A stretch of DNA of 64,000 nucleotides from assembly GCF_020966755.1 (NCBI RefSeq), contig NZ_JAJKFT010000010.1:2568720-2632719 (forward strand), read 5' to 3'. The position numbers and the translations under genes were made by a program. The stretch comes from Blastopirellula sediminis (lineage in GTDB: Bacteria; Planctomycetota; Planctomycetia; Pirellulales; Pirellulaceae). Shown here one piece after another: positions 33,747 to 42,879 of this stretch. The notes under the pieces were generated by a model. That model searched no databases, had not been told where the DNA came from, and was given only the letters and a program-made list of their open reading frames with translations. The number at the start of each line of letters is the position of its first letter. The stretch's first letter is position 1.

Positions 33747-35135
33747 ATGAATCCATATTCTAGCGAAAGCCTCTGTAGCGACCCGATCCACGGCTATATC
33801 CCCTTCGTCGTTGATGGCGAGCCTGGGGAAGTGACCGAGCGTCAGATTATTGACTCTCCCTGGGTGCAGCGGATGCGGCAGATTCATCAGCTGCAAACTG
33901 CCTGGTGGGTCTACCCAACGGCGGAACATACCCGCTTTCAGCACATTTTGGGGGTAATGCACCTCGCGAGCCGGGCGATCGAGCAGTTGTATCCGAGCTT
34001 GAAAGAGTCGTGCCCGGACGTGCCGAGCCGCGGATATGTCGAAACGCTGTTACGCATGGCGGGGCTCCTGCACGACGTCGGCCATGGTCCGTTCGGCCAT
34101 TTCTTTGACAGTCATTTTCTGTCGCAATATGGTCTGACGCACGAGAAACTAGGCGCCCAGATTATTGAAGAAAAACTTGCGGGGATGCTCTCTCAGCTCC
34201 GCCGAAACCCCAATAGCGCCCTGGAACCAGACGAACAGCTCAATCCGAGCGAGATCGCCTGGCTGATTCAACGTCCGCGTGAGGAAGAGCAGTCCGCCTG
34301 GCCGCAGTGGCTTATTCACTTGCGCAGCTTGCTGAGCGGCATCTACACGATCGACAACATGGACTTCGTCCTCCGCGACGCCTACATGACCGGCTACAGC
34401 AGCCGTTCGTACGATCTCGATCGCTTGCTTCATTACAGCTTTTTCACGCCGAAAGGGCTGACGATTCATCCGCGCGGCATGGGAGCGCTGAATCGCTTCA
34501 TGAATGCTCGCGCCGATCTCTTTCACAATGTCTATTTTCATCGCGAAGTGATCGCGATCGACAAAGGGTTGGAAGACTTGTTCCGCGATAGCCGCGATCA
34601 TTTCTTCCCCGGCGATCCCTCGCACGATCTCGAGCGTTATCGGCAGCTGACCGAGTTTTCGCTGCTGGTCGACGTCGCTCGCTGGAGCCAAAGCGAAGAT
34701 CCGCAACTGCGGGCACTGGGCCAGCGGTGGGATCGCTTGTTGGAGCGGGATATCCACTGGAAGTTCGTCTGCGAACGCTCGATCAGCTTCAATGATGCGA
34801 CCGCCGAACAGTCGAACATTTTGCGCTCGGACCGCATGGCCGAAGTCGCGATCCGCGATGGACTGCCGGCCGAGCTGAAAGAGTTGCCGCTGAAGGTGGC
34901 GGTCAGCCGGTATATCTTCCGGCACGAAACGGCCGGATCGCAGCAGAATTATTTGTACGATGCCGCACACAACGAAGTGCGTCCGCTGACCAGCGATCAG
35001 ATTTTTCGCAGCCTGCCGATCAGCCGCAAGATTTGCCGGATCTACGCGGAAAATACCGACCACGCGCGGCAGCTATCGTCCGCATTGGACGCACTGTTCG
35101 GGGGACATCGGATCGACGATCTGACCAACATGTGA
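33747..35135 (+). CDS. HD-domain phosphohydrolase (SAMHD1/dGTPase-like)
   Basis: The 462-residue protein shows the HD metal site: His66 in HTRFQHILGVMHL, the H109-D110 pair in LLHDVGHGPFGHFF and a later Asp in IDNMDFVLRDAYMTGY. The opening SDPIHGYIPF is the standard start of the SAMHD1-like bacterial group, which hydrolyses dNTPs or other nucleotides. Residues 300-460 form the usual C-terminal helical region. The frame is open upstream to 33582, but that sequence is not protein-like and MNPYSSESLCSDPIHGY is the better start. The true substrate is not deducible. Downstream is CACGG repeat copy C. Confidence 0.87.
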   Translation: MNPYSSESLCSDPIHGYIPFVVDGEPGEVTERQIIDSPWVQRMRQIHQLQTAWWVYPTAEHTRFQHILGVMHLASRAIEQLYPSLKESCPDVPSRGYVETLLRMAGLLHDVGHGPFGHFFDSHFLSQYGLTHEKLGAQIIEEKLAGMLSQLRRNPNSALEPDEQLNPSEIAWLIQRPREEEQSAWPQWLIHLRSLLSGIYTIDNMDFVLRDAYMTGYSSRSYDLDRLLHYSFFTPKGLTIHPRGMGALNRFMNARADLFHNVYFHREVIAIDKGLEDLFRDSRDHFFPGDPSHDLERYRQLTEFSLLVDVARWSQSEDPQLRALGQRWDRLLERDIHWKFVCERSISFNDATAEQSNILRSDRMAEVAIRDGLPAELKELPLKVAVSRYIFRHETAGSQQNYLYDAAHNEVRPLTSDQIFRSLPISRKICRIYAENTDHARQLSSALDALFGGHRIDDLTNM

Positions 35136-35487
35136 ACCTGGTTCCTGGTTTCCCCTACTTCTTGAAGAATGGAACACGGAGGCCACGGATAAATCACGGT
35201 ATTTCACGGCAAATCGAAGATGTAGGGCGGCTGGAATAAACGGAAGTCGAAATGCCACAGCAACGTGGAGTTGTTCGCTTTCCTGGCCCGCCTTTTGGCT
35301 TGCAGTCGCAATGTTGGGTTTCGCTTCGCTGCACCCAACCGACCACAGAGACTTTCTCTTGCCGTGTCTTTCCGTGGTTCTTCACCGTGGCCTCCGTGTT
35401 CCAGTTTCCGGTCAGTTGGCGATTTGTCGGAGCGCGCTATAATGCCCTGCGACGCGACCACTTACGAATCTTTGCGACAGGAATCTC
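35136..35487. other. Intergenic region holding CACGG copy C
   Basis: This is 352 bases between the HD gene and the AAA ATPase gene. Most of it is the inverted-repeat element at 35165-35409, annotated separately. The remaining 78 bases before the ATPase gene should contain its promoter. Confidence 0.5.
35165..35409. repeat. CACGG inverted-repeat element, geneless (copy C)
   Basis: The left end (AAGAATGGAACACGGAGGCC, with CACGG repeated every 10-12 bases) starts at about 35165. The right end at about 35358-35409 has the reverse complement AACTGGAACACGGAGGCCAC. About 147 bases lie between. They include the hairpin GTTGGGTTTCGCTTCGCTGC plus ACCCAACC at 35313-35340, a repeat seen scattered in many bacterial genomes. 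No gene remains. Confidence 0.8.
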
Positions 35488-36924
35488 ATGGCGTCTGAAT
35501 CGTCCGCAGAGCGGACCCATCGACCGCACACGCTGCGCGAGCTTCGCGACAGCGGCTGGAAATCGAAAAGCGTAAAAGACGAAATTCGCGACAACTTTGT
35601 GCGGATGCTCTCGGCGGGAGAGCCCCTCTTTCCGGGCATCGTCGGTTATGACGATACCGTGATCCCGGAGATCAACCTGGCCCTGTTGGCCGGGCACGAC
35701 ATGCTGTTCCTGGGCGAAAAGGGGCAAGCGAAAAGCCGCATCATGCGGATGATCTCGCGGTTTCTGGACGAAGAGGTTCCGTATCTCGACATCCCCGGCT
35801 GCCCGGTCCACGAAGATCCGTTTCATCCGATCTCGAGCGTCGCCAAAACCTACCTGGCGACCCATGACGAAAACCAGGTCCCGATCGGCTGGTGGAAGCG
35901 GGACGATCGCTATGTCGAACGGCTCGCGCCGGGGACCAAGTTCGCCGACGTCATCGGCGAAATCGATCCGGCCAAGTTGGTCGGCGGCGTAAGCATGTCG
36001 ACCGAAGACGCGCTTCACTTTGGTTTGATCCCCCGCATGCATCGCGGCATCTTCGCGATGAACGAATTGCCGGAACTGGACGAGCTGGTGCAAGTCGGTC
36101 TCTTCAACATGCTGGAAGAACGCGACGTGCAGATCCGCGGCTATCCCGTGCAGTTCGACATCGACTTGCTGTTGCTCTTCTCGGCGAACCCGGCGACCTA
36201 CAACCGAAGCGGCAAAGTCATTCCGCAGCTGAAGGATCGCATTGGTACCGTCGTGCACACGCACTACCCGCGCGAGCGTGATCTTGGCATTCAGATCATG
36301 GAGCAGGAAGCGGCGGTCGATCTCGGCGGCGACTTTCCGGTCGTCGTTCCGTATTTCATTCGCGAGATCTTGGAGCAGATCACCGTCTGCGGTCGTAAGA
36401 GCAAGTACATCGATCACCAGTCCGGCGTCAGCGCACGCTTCAGCATCGCCAACTATCGAACCGCAGTCGCCAGTGCGCGACATCGCGGCGTGATCCTGGG
36501 CGAAAAGCCGTCGGTCGTGCGACTGTCGGACCTGGGGCATCTCTACTCGTCGTCGCTCGGCAAGCTCGAGCTCGACATGATGGGGAGCCATCAGATGTCG
36601 GAACGCCAGGTTCTCGACGCTTTGATCGCCGAAGCGGTCCGCATCGTCTTCAGTGAGTATGTCGAACAGCACGGGCTGGAAGCGATCGGCGACATCTTCA
36701 GCCGCGGTGTGAAGATCGAAGTGGGGGATTTGCTCCCGTCGAGCCAATATGCCGAACGGCTGAAACATGTGCCGCCGATCTGGGACAAAGCGTTTGAGCT
36801 GAACGCCTCCGAAAACGAAGCGATGCGGGCCTCCTGCGTCGAGTTCGTGTTGGCCGGCTTGCACGCGATGGATCGCATATCCCGCTCGCAGCAGCATGGT
36901 CGGATCGAGTACGAGTTCGAATAG
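35488..36924 (+). CDS. MoxR/magnesium chelatase-like AAA+ ATPase
   Basis: The 478-residue ATPase has a modified Walker A, G76-EKGQ-A81-K82-S83 ([12 protein letters not shown]), where Ala replaces the second Gly. The Walker B position reads [15 protein letters not shown], with Asn192 before Glu193 instead of Asp-Glu. Sensor 1 is [16 protein letters not shown]. The sequence resembles planctomycete and chloroflexus 'magnesium chelatase' ATPases without a chlorophyll role. ATP-driven remodelling of a VWA partner is the likely function; the VWA gene starts 94 bases downstream. ATG 35488 is the natural start. Confidence 0.88.
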   Translation: MASESSAERTHRPHTLRELRDSGWKSKSVKDEIRDNFVRMLSAGEPLFPGIVGYDDTVIPEINLALLAGHDMLFLGEKGQAKSRIMRMISRFLDEEVPYLDIPGCPVHEDPFHPISSVAKTYLATHDENQVPIGWWKRDDRYVERLAPGTKFADVIGEIDPAKLVGGVSMSTEDALHFGLIPRMHRGIFAMNELPELDELVQVGLFNMLEERDVQIRGYPVQFDIDLLLLFSANPATYNRSGKVIPQLKDRIGTVVHTHYPRERDLGIQIMEQEAAVDLGGDFPVVVPYFIREILEQITVCGRKSKYIDHQSGVSARFSIANYRTAVASARHRGVILGEKPSVVRLSDLGHLYSSSLGKLELDMMGSHQMSERQVLDALIAEAVRIVFSEYVEQHGLEAIGDIFSRGVKIEVGDLLPSSQYAERLKHVPPIWDKAFELNASENEAMRASCVEFVLAGLHAMDRISRSQQHGRIEYEFE

Positions 36925-37018
36925 TAGTGACTTGCGTTGAAATTGACTGGTGCCATGCTCTTGCGGCGTCTTCGCCGGATGAGCATGTCTTCCCCGCGCG
37001 AAACGAATAGGGGCTAGC

Positions 37019-38722
37019 GTGAAACAACCTTACCGTCCCGGCGGCGTCATCCACACGTATCAAAAGTACGATCCGCAGCGGTTCCCCAGCCCGACGCAGG
37101 AGCCCCCGGACCTCGTCTCGCCGGCGATGGAGCATATGCTGATGTACGGCGAGATGCGCGAGCTGACGCCGGAAGAGTTGGCCCGCGCGATCAAGCTCGA
37201 TCCGAGTCAGATCGCCGGTCTCGGTCCGAGCCTCGAAGCGCTGATCAAAATGCTCCAGGAGCGGAAGCGGAAAATCCTGGAGACGTACGAAACCGACAGC
37301 GTCCAAAAGAAGGCCCGCAAGAACTACTACAAAACCGCCAAGCAGATCGACTATCCGAAAGGAAAGCTGGGAGACGCCGCCCGAGCTGCGGTCGATCAAG
37401 AGCAGATCTACTCGCTGGAACGGTTGTGGTATCTGGCCGATGACGCCCGCTCGCCGCTGGCCGGCGAATTGGTTCACTTGATCGAACGGCTCGGCGAAAA
37501 GTACGAAGTTGACGAACTCGCTGCAAAGTGGGACTTCACCGGGCGGACTTCAATGACGATCCCCGAAGCGATCGCCATCAAGGAAGAGCTAGAGCGAATC
37601 GACGAGCTGCTGAAGCAACTCGACGAGGCGAAGGAGACCGCGCAGATCGGCGTGATCGACATGTCGGAACTGTCGCAGTTCGCCGAGCCGGGGCAGATGG
37701 AGCAGTTAATGGAACTGCAACGTCAGCTGGAAGAATACGTCCGCAACATGGCGGAGCAGCAAGGGCTGACCGGCAACAAGGGCGCCTTCCAAATCACTCC
37801 CCAGGCGTATCGCATCTTCCAAGGAAAGCTGCTCGAGAAGATCTTCTCGAATCTGCAAGCGGCTCGGACCGGTCGTCATCAAGGACCGATTCTCGGCGAA
37901 GGCGCCGTCGAACTGCAGCAGACGAAGCCGTACGAGTTTGGCGATTCGATCACGCAGATGGATATCCCGCAGTCGATGATCAACGCCATCCTGCGTCAGG
38001 AAGGAGAGTTGCCGCTCCGGCTCAAACCGGAAGATATCGAAATCCACAAGACGCGCAACAGCCCGAAGTGTGCGACGACCGTCATCATGGATATGAGCGG
38101 TTCGATGCGATACGAAGGGCAGTACGTCAACGTCAAGCGGATGGCGCTCGCGCTGCAAGGTTTGATCCGTAGCGAATATCCCGGCGACTATCTGCAGATG
38201 CTGGAGATGTACTCGTTCGCCAAACCGGTGAAGCCCGGCGATGTGATCGGCCTGTTGCCGAAACCGGTGACGCTGCACGATCCGGTCGTTCGCCTGCGGG
38301 CCGACATGAGCGACCCCAGCGCCAGCGAATTCCGAATTCCGCCCCACTTCACCAACATCCAGCACGCGCTGCAGCAGTCGCGGCTCTTCCTGGCCAACCA
38401 GGACACGCCGAACCGCCAGATCATTTTGATCACCGACGGTTTGCCGACGGCCCACTTTGAAGGCTCGCAGCTCTTTTTGCTTTATCCGCCAGACCCATCG
38501 ACCGAAGCGGCGACGCTGCGTGAAGGCGCCCTGTGCGCACGCGAAGGAATCACGATCAACATCTTCCTGATCCCCAGCTGGTCGCAAACCGAAGAAGATG
38601 TTCGCTTCGCCTATCGCTTAGCCCAAAGCAGCAAAGGAAGAGTCTTCTTTACCGCGGGGCGCGATCTCGACCGCTACGTGATCTGGGACTATGTCCAGCA
38701 CAAACGCGAGATCATCGGCTAA
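37019..38722 (+). CDS. VWA-domain partner of the AAA+ ATPase
   Basis: The 567-residue protein starts at GTG 37019, with AGGGG upstream. Residues 1-345 are largely helical and charged. The C-terminal VWA domain has a complete MIDAS: Asp358-x-Ser360-x-Ser362 in VIMDMSGSMRYEG, a Thr/Ser region in LEMYSFAKPVKPGDV and ITDGLPTAHF. It ends with an ARE..TINIFLIPSW strand and the FAYRLAQSSKGRVFFTA motif. MoxR-VWA pairs act in assembly or activation of protein or metal complexes; the target here is unknown. It is placed in tandem with its ATPase on the same strand. Confidence 0.9.
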   Translation: MKQPYRPGGVIHTYQKYDPQRFPSPTQEPPDLVSPAMEHMLMYGEMRELTPEELARAIKLDPSQIAGLGPSLEALIKMLQERKRKILETYETDSVQKKARKNYYKTAKQIDYPKGKLGDAARAAVDQEQIYSLERLWYLADDARSPLAGELVHLIERLGEKYEVDELAAKWDFTGRTSMTIPEAIAIKEELERIDELLKQLDEAKETAQIGVIDMSELSQFAEPGQMEQLMELQRQLEEYVRNMAEQQGLTGNKGAFQITPQAYRIFQGKLLEKIFSNLQAARTGRHQGPILGEGAVELQQTKPYEFGDSITQMDIPQSMINAILRQEGELPLRLKPEDIEIHKTRNSPKCATTVIMDMSGSMRYEGQYVNVKRMALALQGLIRSEYPGDYLQMLEMYSFAKPVKPGDVIGLLPKPVTLHDPVVRLRADMSDPSASEFRIPPHFTNIQHALQQSRLFLANQDTPNRQIILITDGLPTAHFEGSQLFLLYPPDPSTEAATLREGALCAREGITINIFLIPSWSQTEEDVRFAYRLAQSSKGRVFFTAGRDLDRYVIWDYVQHKREIIG

Positions 38723-38732
38723 CGCAAGCAAG

Positions 38733-39362
38733 CTAATCCGTTTCCTTCCCCTCCAGCGCCAAAGTCAAATAGCTCTCCGGCCCGCCAAAGATTTGATCCA
38801 GCTTCTTCGACGCGTCGAGCAGCAGTTGCGTGTTGTCAGGGTGCTGCGTACGTAGTGCCGGCGCGCGGGTAATGTGGGCGGTAGCGGCGATGCTGTACGC
38901 GGGATAGTTGTAGAACAGCCATGCAGTGTAAGGATCATGCTGCATCATCGCTTGGAGATAGAGTTCAGCCAACTCGTTGGTCATGACGATCGGCTCCCCT
39001 TCGACCGGAGTTACCCGGCCTGAGCCGATCGCATCGGCCATGACGGCGCGGCAATACGTGATCGAGCCGGTCAGCGATTCGCCAAGCAGCAGGAGCAGCG
39101 TCCAACCTGTCAGCAGCGGATCCCCTCCGGCTTCGACCAGCAATTGCGACAGCTTCGTAAAGCGATTCGTGACTAAACGATGGACGCGTGCGTCCGCCAA
39201 GACTTCTTGCGCCAGCGTGAGCGACTCATTCAACTGCTCGACGCTCGACCCAGGGATTGCATCCTCGACCCCTTTGACCGCCGCGTCGATCAGATCCATT
39301 GTCGCTTGAGGAGATCGGGCGATTTCGGCCAACTGGTTCATCGCTGCGGGCAAATCAGGCAC
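38733..39362 (-). CDS. Conserved protein of unknown function (209 aa)
   Basis: I do not recognise the family. The product is mostly helical, with a central LLTGWTLLLLLGESLTGSI segment that is hydrophobic enough for a buried helix or a weak membrane segment, and a C-terminal DASKKLDQIFGGPESYLT. The start is not certain: GTG 39362 has GGAG about ten bases upstream, while an ATG at 39341 has none. A frame reaching to 39437 crosses the terminator of the alcohol dehydrogenase gene. Convergent with the VWA gene by a 10-base gap. Confidence 0.7.
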   Translation of the reverse strand: MPDLPAAMNQLAEIARSPQATMDLIDAAVKGVEDAIPGSSVEQLNESLTLAQEVLADARVHRLVTNRFTKLSQLLVEAGGDPLLTGWTLLLLLGESLTGSITYCRAVMADAIGSGRVTPVEGEPIVMTNELAELYLQAMMQHDPYTAWLFYNYPAYSIAATAHITRAPALRTQHPDNTQLLLDASKKLDQIFGGPESYLTLALEGKETD

Positions 39363-39379
39363 GTCGTTCTGGCTCCATG

Positions 39380-39422
39380 AAAAGAAAAGGGGCGTCCGAC
39401 TCTCGCTCAAGTCGGACGCCCC
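39380..39422 (-). terminator. Rho-independent terminator of the alcohol dehydrogenase gene
   Basis: On the minus strand a perfect 12-bp stem GGGGCGTCCGAC/GTCGGACGCCCC with a ten-base loop is followed by TTTTCTTTT. It lies 50 bases after the stop of the zinc alcohol dehydrogenase gene and just before the 209-aa gene. Confidence 0.9.
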
Positions 39423-39471
39423 AAAAGTTTGACGCAAATCTCAACAATTTTCCAGTCGTAGCAAACCCGGA

Positions 39472-40533
39472 CTACTCCGCTTTCAGCGAAGCCATATCGA
39501 TCGAGAAGCGATACTTCACGTCGCTCTTGACGATCCGTTCGTACGCTTCGTTGATCTTTTGGATCGGGATCACTTCGACGTCGGCGGTGATGTTGTGCTG
39601 GCCGCAGAAGTCGAGCATCTCTTGCGTTTCGGCCAGGCCGCCGATCGGGGAACCGGAGAAGCTGCGGCGTCCCATGATCAGGCCGAAGACGTTGACCGAG
39701 AGCGGTTTGTCCGGGGCGCCGACCATGGTGATGTTGCCGTCGCGGGTCAGTAGTTGGATGTAGGCGTTGATGTCATGCTGGGCGGCGACGCAGTCGAGAA
39801 TGAAGTCGAAGCTGCCGACATGCTTGTTCATCTCGTCCACGTTTTTGCTGATCACCACCTCGTCAGCGCCCAGCCGTTTGGCGTCTTCGACTTTGCTCGG
39901 CGAGGTCGTAAAGACGACCGTATGGGCGCCCATCGCATGCGCGAGTTTCACCCCCATGTGTCCCAAGCCGCCAAGGCCGACGATCCCCACCTTTTTTCCC
40001 TTGGTCACGCCCCAATGTCGCAGCGGCGAATAGGTGGTGATCCCGGCGCAGAGCAGGGGAGCGGCCCCGGCCAGATCCAAGTTTTCGGGAATGCGCAGGA
40101 CGAACCGCTCGTCGACGACGATCGAGTCGCTATAGCCGCCATAGGTGACCGGCGCCGTCCCATGCCGATCGGGCGAACCGTAGGTCAGCACCTGACCGGG
40201 GCAGAATTGTTCGAGCCCTTCGCGGCAGTTGGGGCACGTATGATCCGAGTCGACCAAACAGCCGACGCCAACCAGATCGCCCGGCTTGTATTTGCTGACT
40301 GCCGAGCCGACGGTGACGACGCGACCGACGATTTCATGCCCAGGGACGGCCGGATAAACGGCCGGCATCACTTCATGCCATTCGTCGCGAGCATAGTGAA
40401 TGTCGGAGTGGCAGATGCCGCAGAAGAGGATTTCGATCTGCACGTCGCGCTCGGTCGCGGTCCGGCGTGCAATGGTCGTTCCGGCCAGCGGCGAAGTTTT
40501 ACTAGCGGCGGCGTAGGCTTTGGCGGTAAACAT
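39472..40533 (-). CDS. Zinc-dependent NAD(P) alcohol dehydrogenase (YahK/CAD type)
   Basis: The 353-residue medium-chain dehydrogenase reduces aldehydes or oxidises alcohols. Catalytic zinc ligands are Cys38 in FCGICHSDIH and His66 in VPGHEIVG; structural zinc Cys residues fall in GCLVDSDHTCPNCREGLEQFC. The nucleotide site is VGIVGLGGLGHMGVKLA. GCHSD-type spacing and the YGGYSDSIVVDE motif place it in the YahK/AdhC group, which commonly prefers NADPH. ATG 40533 follows AAGGA by ten bases; a 43-residue upstream extension is excluded for lack of a ribosome site and family similarity. It is transcribed alone and ended by a strong terminator. Confidence 0.93.
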   Translation of the reverse strand: MFTAKAYAAASKTSPLAGTTIARRTATERDVQIEILFCGICHSDIHYARDEWHEVMPAVYPAVPGHEIVGRVVTVGSAVSKYKPGDLVGVGCLVDSDHTCPNCREGLEQFCPGQVLTYGSPDRHGTAPVTYGGYSDSIVVDERFVLRIPENLDLAGAAPLLCAGITTYSPLRHWGVTKGKKVGIVGLGGLGHMGVKLAHAMGAHTVVFTTSPSKVEDAKRLGADEVVISKNVDEMNKHVGSFDFILDCVAAQHDINAYIQLLTRDGNITMVGAPDKPLSVNVFGLIMGRRSFSGSPIGGLAETQEMLDFCGQHNITADVEVIPIQKINEAYERIVKSDVKYRFSIDMASLKAE

Positions 40534-40820
40534 CGGATCGGGGTCCTTTTTGGTTGTCTGTTCCTGACGTTGGTCAGTCCTGATGAAACCATTAAAGGCC
40601 CTGGCCCCCGCGATTCGTAGCGACGATCCTCCTGACGTTTTGCCTAATCCTGCGACATCCAAAGATGGGCCGCCGTTTTTGATCTGACCGCGACTTGCCG
40701 TGGAGCTGTTGTTCCATTCTTCTGACGATGCGGTAAATCTTTGCCAGGTTCTCTCTTTTCGCAGCGGGCCCGTGGCGTTACGATTGCGACCAGAACCGCT
40801 ACAAATTGCCGAGGATAAGA

Positions 40821-42662
40821 ATGGCCGCCAAGAAGAAAACTGCGAAGAAGTCCCCGAAAACGAAGTCGAAATCTCTCCCCAAACGCTCGGAAGTCGCCGT
40901 TGGCGATACCTGGGATCTCACGAGCTTGTACGACTCGCCGGAAGCGTGGGAAAAGGACTTCGCCAAACTGGCCAAAAAAGAAGCTGGGTTTGAGAAATTC
41001 AAAGGGACCTTGGCCGAAAGCGGCGCCGCGTTGGCCGCCTGTTTGAAGTTTGATCTGGAAGTCGATCGGCTGGCCGAACGGATCGGCACCTACGCCTTTT
41101 TGAAGACGACCGAAAACCAGGCCGACGACGAAGCGCAGCGGCGGATCGCTCGTTACCAATCGGTCGCCAGCAAGTTGGGTCAGGCCGCTAGTTACATTTC
41201 GCCCGAGATCCAGGCGATTTCCTCCAAACGGCTCGGCGAACTGCTCGACGAAAAGCCGATGAAGCCGTATCGACTGATGGTCGAACGGATGACCCGCTAC
41301 AAGAAATATACGCTGAGCAAAAAAGAAGAGCGCATCCTGGCGATGCAGAGCGAAATGTCGTCGGCCGCCGGCCAGGCGTTTCGCCAGTTGCTCGACGCTG
41401 ACTTGAAGTTCGGCACGCTGAAGAACGAGCATGGCGAAGAGGTCGAATTGGCGAACTCGAACCTGAGCGAGTTCCTCGTTTCGCCTGACCGTAACGTTCG
41501 CAAAGCGGCGTTCCACCAGTATTACGCCCAGTTCAAGGCGCACGAAAATACTCTGGCCGCGACCCTCTCCGGCTCGGTCCAGCGCGACGTCTACTACGCC
41601 AAGGTTCGCGGCTACGACAGCGCCATTCACCAGGCCCTGTATGCTGACGACGTGCCGCAATCGGTCTACGACAACCTGATCCAGTCAGTGCACAACCATT
41701 TGCCGGCGCTGCATCGCTATTACGATCTGCGTCGCCGCAAAATGAAGCTCCGCGACATTCATCACTACGACACCTACGTCCCGATCCTGAGCGACATCAA
41801 GACGCGTCACTCGTGGGACGAAGCGGTCGAGGTGATCATGGACGCCCTGATTCCGCTCGGCAATGAATATTGCGACGTCCTGAAGAAAGGGTTGACGACC
41901 GCTCGCTGGAGCGATCGCTATCCGAACGCCGGCAAGCAAAGCGGCGCGTTCAGCTGCGGGACGTTCGACGGGGCGCCCTACATCCTGATGAACTACAAGC
42001 CGGACGTGCTGGACGACGTCTTCACCCTCGCTCACGAAGCGGGGCACTCGATGCACAGCTACTATTCGGCCGGCAATCAGCCGTATCAGTACTACAACTA
42101 CACGATCTTCGTCGCCGAAGTGGCCAGCACGTTCAACGAGCAGCTGCTCAGCCAGTACATGCAGGAAAACGCAGACGACGACAAGCAGCGGGCCTACCTG
42201 GTCAACCGCGACATCGACGCGATCCGCGGCACGATCATTCGCCAGACGATGTTCGCCGAGTTTGAGAAGATCACGCACGCGATGTGCGAAGCGGGCGAAC
42301 CGCTCACGGTGCGAACCTTCCAGGAAGCGTACCTCGGCCTCTTGAAGAAGTACTTCGGTCCGGACTTCGCGATCGACGACGAACTGTCGCTCGAATGCTT
42401 CCGGATTCCGCACTTCTACCGCGCGTTCTACGTTTACAAGTACGCGACCGGGCTCTCGGCCGCGATCGCGCTGAGCAAGCGAGTGCTGAACGGCGGCGCG
42501 AGCGAGCTGAACGATTACCTGAACTTCCTGAAGGGAGGTTGCTCGAAGTATCCGCTCGACCTGCTGCGGGACGCCGGGGTCGACATGGAACAACCGGCCG
42601 CCGTCGATACGGCGCTGGCCCACTTCGAAGGGTTGGTCGACGAGTTGGACGGTTTGCTGTAA
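40821..42662 (+). CDS. pepF: Oligoendopeptidase F (M3 family) with Lys-rich N-terminus
   Basis: The 613-residue metallopeptidase cleaves short peptides. The zinc site H405-E406-x-x-H409 is in LAHEAGHSMHSYYSA, and the third ligand Glu lies about 25 residues later in VAEVASTFNEQLL. The M3B region around 540 has FRIPHFYRAFYVYKYATG. The protein begins MAAKKKTAKKSPKTKSKS, an 18-residue histone-like tail not needed for peptidase activity and absent in typical PepF. ATG 40821 is preceded by GAGGATAAGA, so this tail is probably real. The next gene is convergent, and a GGTTAGCC repeat lies between. Confidence 0.94.
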   Translation: MAAKKKTAKKSPKTKSKSLPKRSEVAVGDTWDLTSLYDSPEAWEKDFAKLAKKEAGFEKFKGTLAESGAALAACLKFDLEVDRLAERIGTYAFLKTTENQADDEAQRRIARYQSVASKLGQAASYISPEIQAISSKRLGELLDEKPMKPYRLMVERMTRYKKYTLSKKEERILAMQSEMSSAAGQAFRQLLDADLKFGTLKNEHGEEVELANSNLSEFLVSPDRNVRKAAFHQYYAQFKAHENTLAATLSGSVQRDVYYAKVRGYDSAIHQALYADDVPQSVYDNLIQSVHNHLPALHRYYDLRRRKMKLRDIHHYDTYVPILSDIKTRHSWDEAVEVIMDALIPLGNEYCDVLKKGLTTARWSDRYPNAGKQSGAFSCGTFDGAPYILMNYKPDVLDDVFTLAHEAGHSMHSYYSAGNQPYQYYNYTIFVAEVASTFNEQLLSQYMQENADDDKQRAYLVNRDIDAIRGTIIRQTMFAEFEKITHAMCEAGEPLTVRTFQEAYLGLLKKYFGPDFAIDDELSLECFRIPHFYRAFYVYKYATGLSAAIALSKRVLNGGASELNDYLNFLKGGCSKYPLDLLRDAGVDMEQPAAVDTALAHFEGLVDELDGLL

Positions 42663-42688
42663 GCGACCGTCGTTTGATACGTCGCATG

Positions 42689-42869
42689 GTTAGCCCCGAT
42701 AGCTCCGCTATCGGGGCGGCGCAGCCGCAGGAAGCATCAATCCCCGGCGATCGCCATGGGGAGGTGCGCACGCTCAAACGACGAGCCTTCCTCCGCTAGA
42801 ACTCAAGCTTCGGCCTGATGCTTCCCGCCGACTACGTCGGCCTCGATAGCGGAGCTATCGCGGCTAACC
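42689..42869. repeat. GGTTAGCC palindromic element, copy 2 (181 bp)
   Basis: It starts GGTTAGCCCCGATAGCTCCG and ends AGCGGAGCTATCGCGGCTAACC. Hairpins CGATAGCtccGCTATCG form at both ends. The interior contains the GCAGCCGCAGGAAGCATC and GATGCTTCCCGCCGACTACG arms found in copies 1 and 3, and the ATCGCCATGGGGAGGTGCGC segment shared with copy 3. It separates the converging pepF and HtrA-like genes. Confidence 0.88.
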
Positions 42870-42879
42870 GTCCGTTCGG

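Noticed and set aside
35437-36897. 486-codon open frame on the minus strand
   Set aside because: Antisense of the AAA+ ATPase gene; its composition is Arg/Asp/Val-rich, as typical for shadow frames here.
40534-40662. 43-codon upstream extension of the alcohol dehydrogenase
   Set aside because: The shorter start has AAGGA at good spacing and matches family length.
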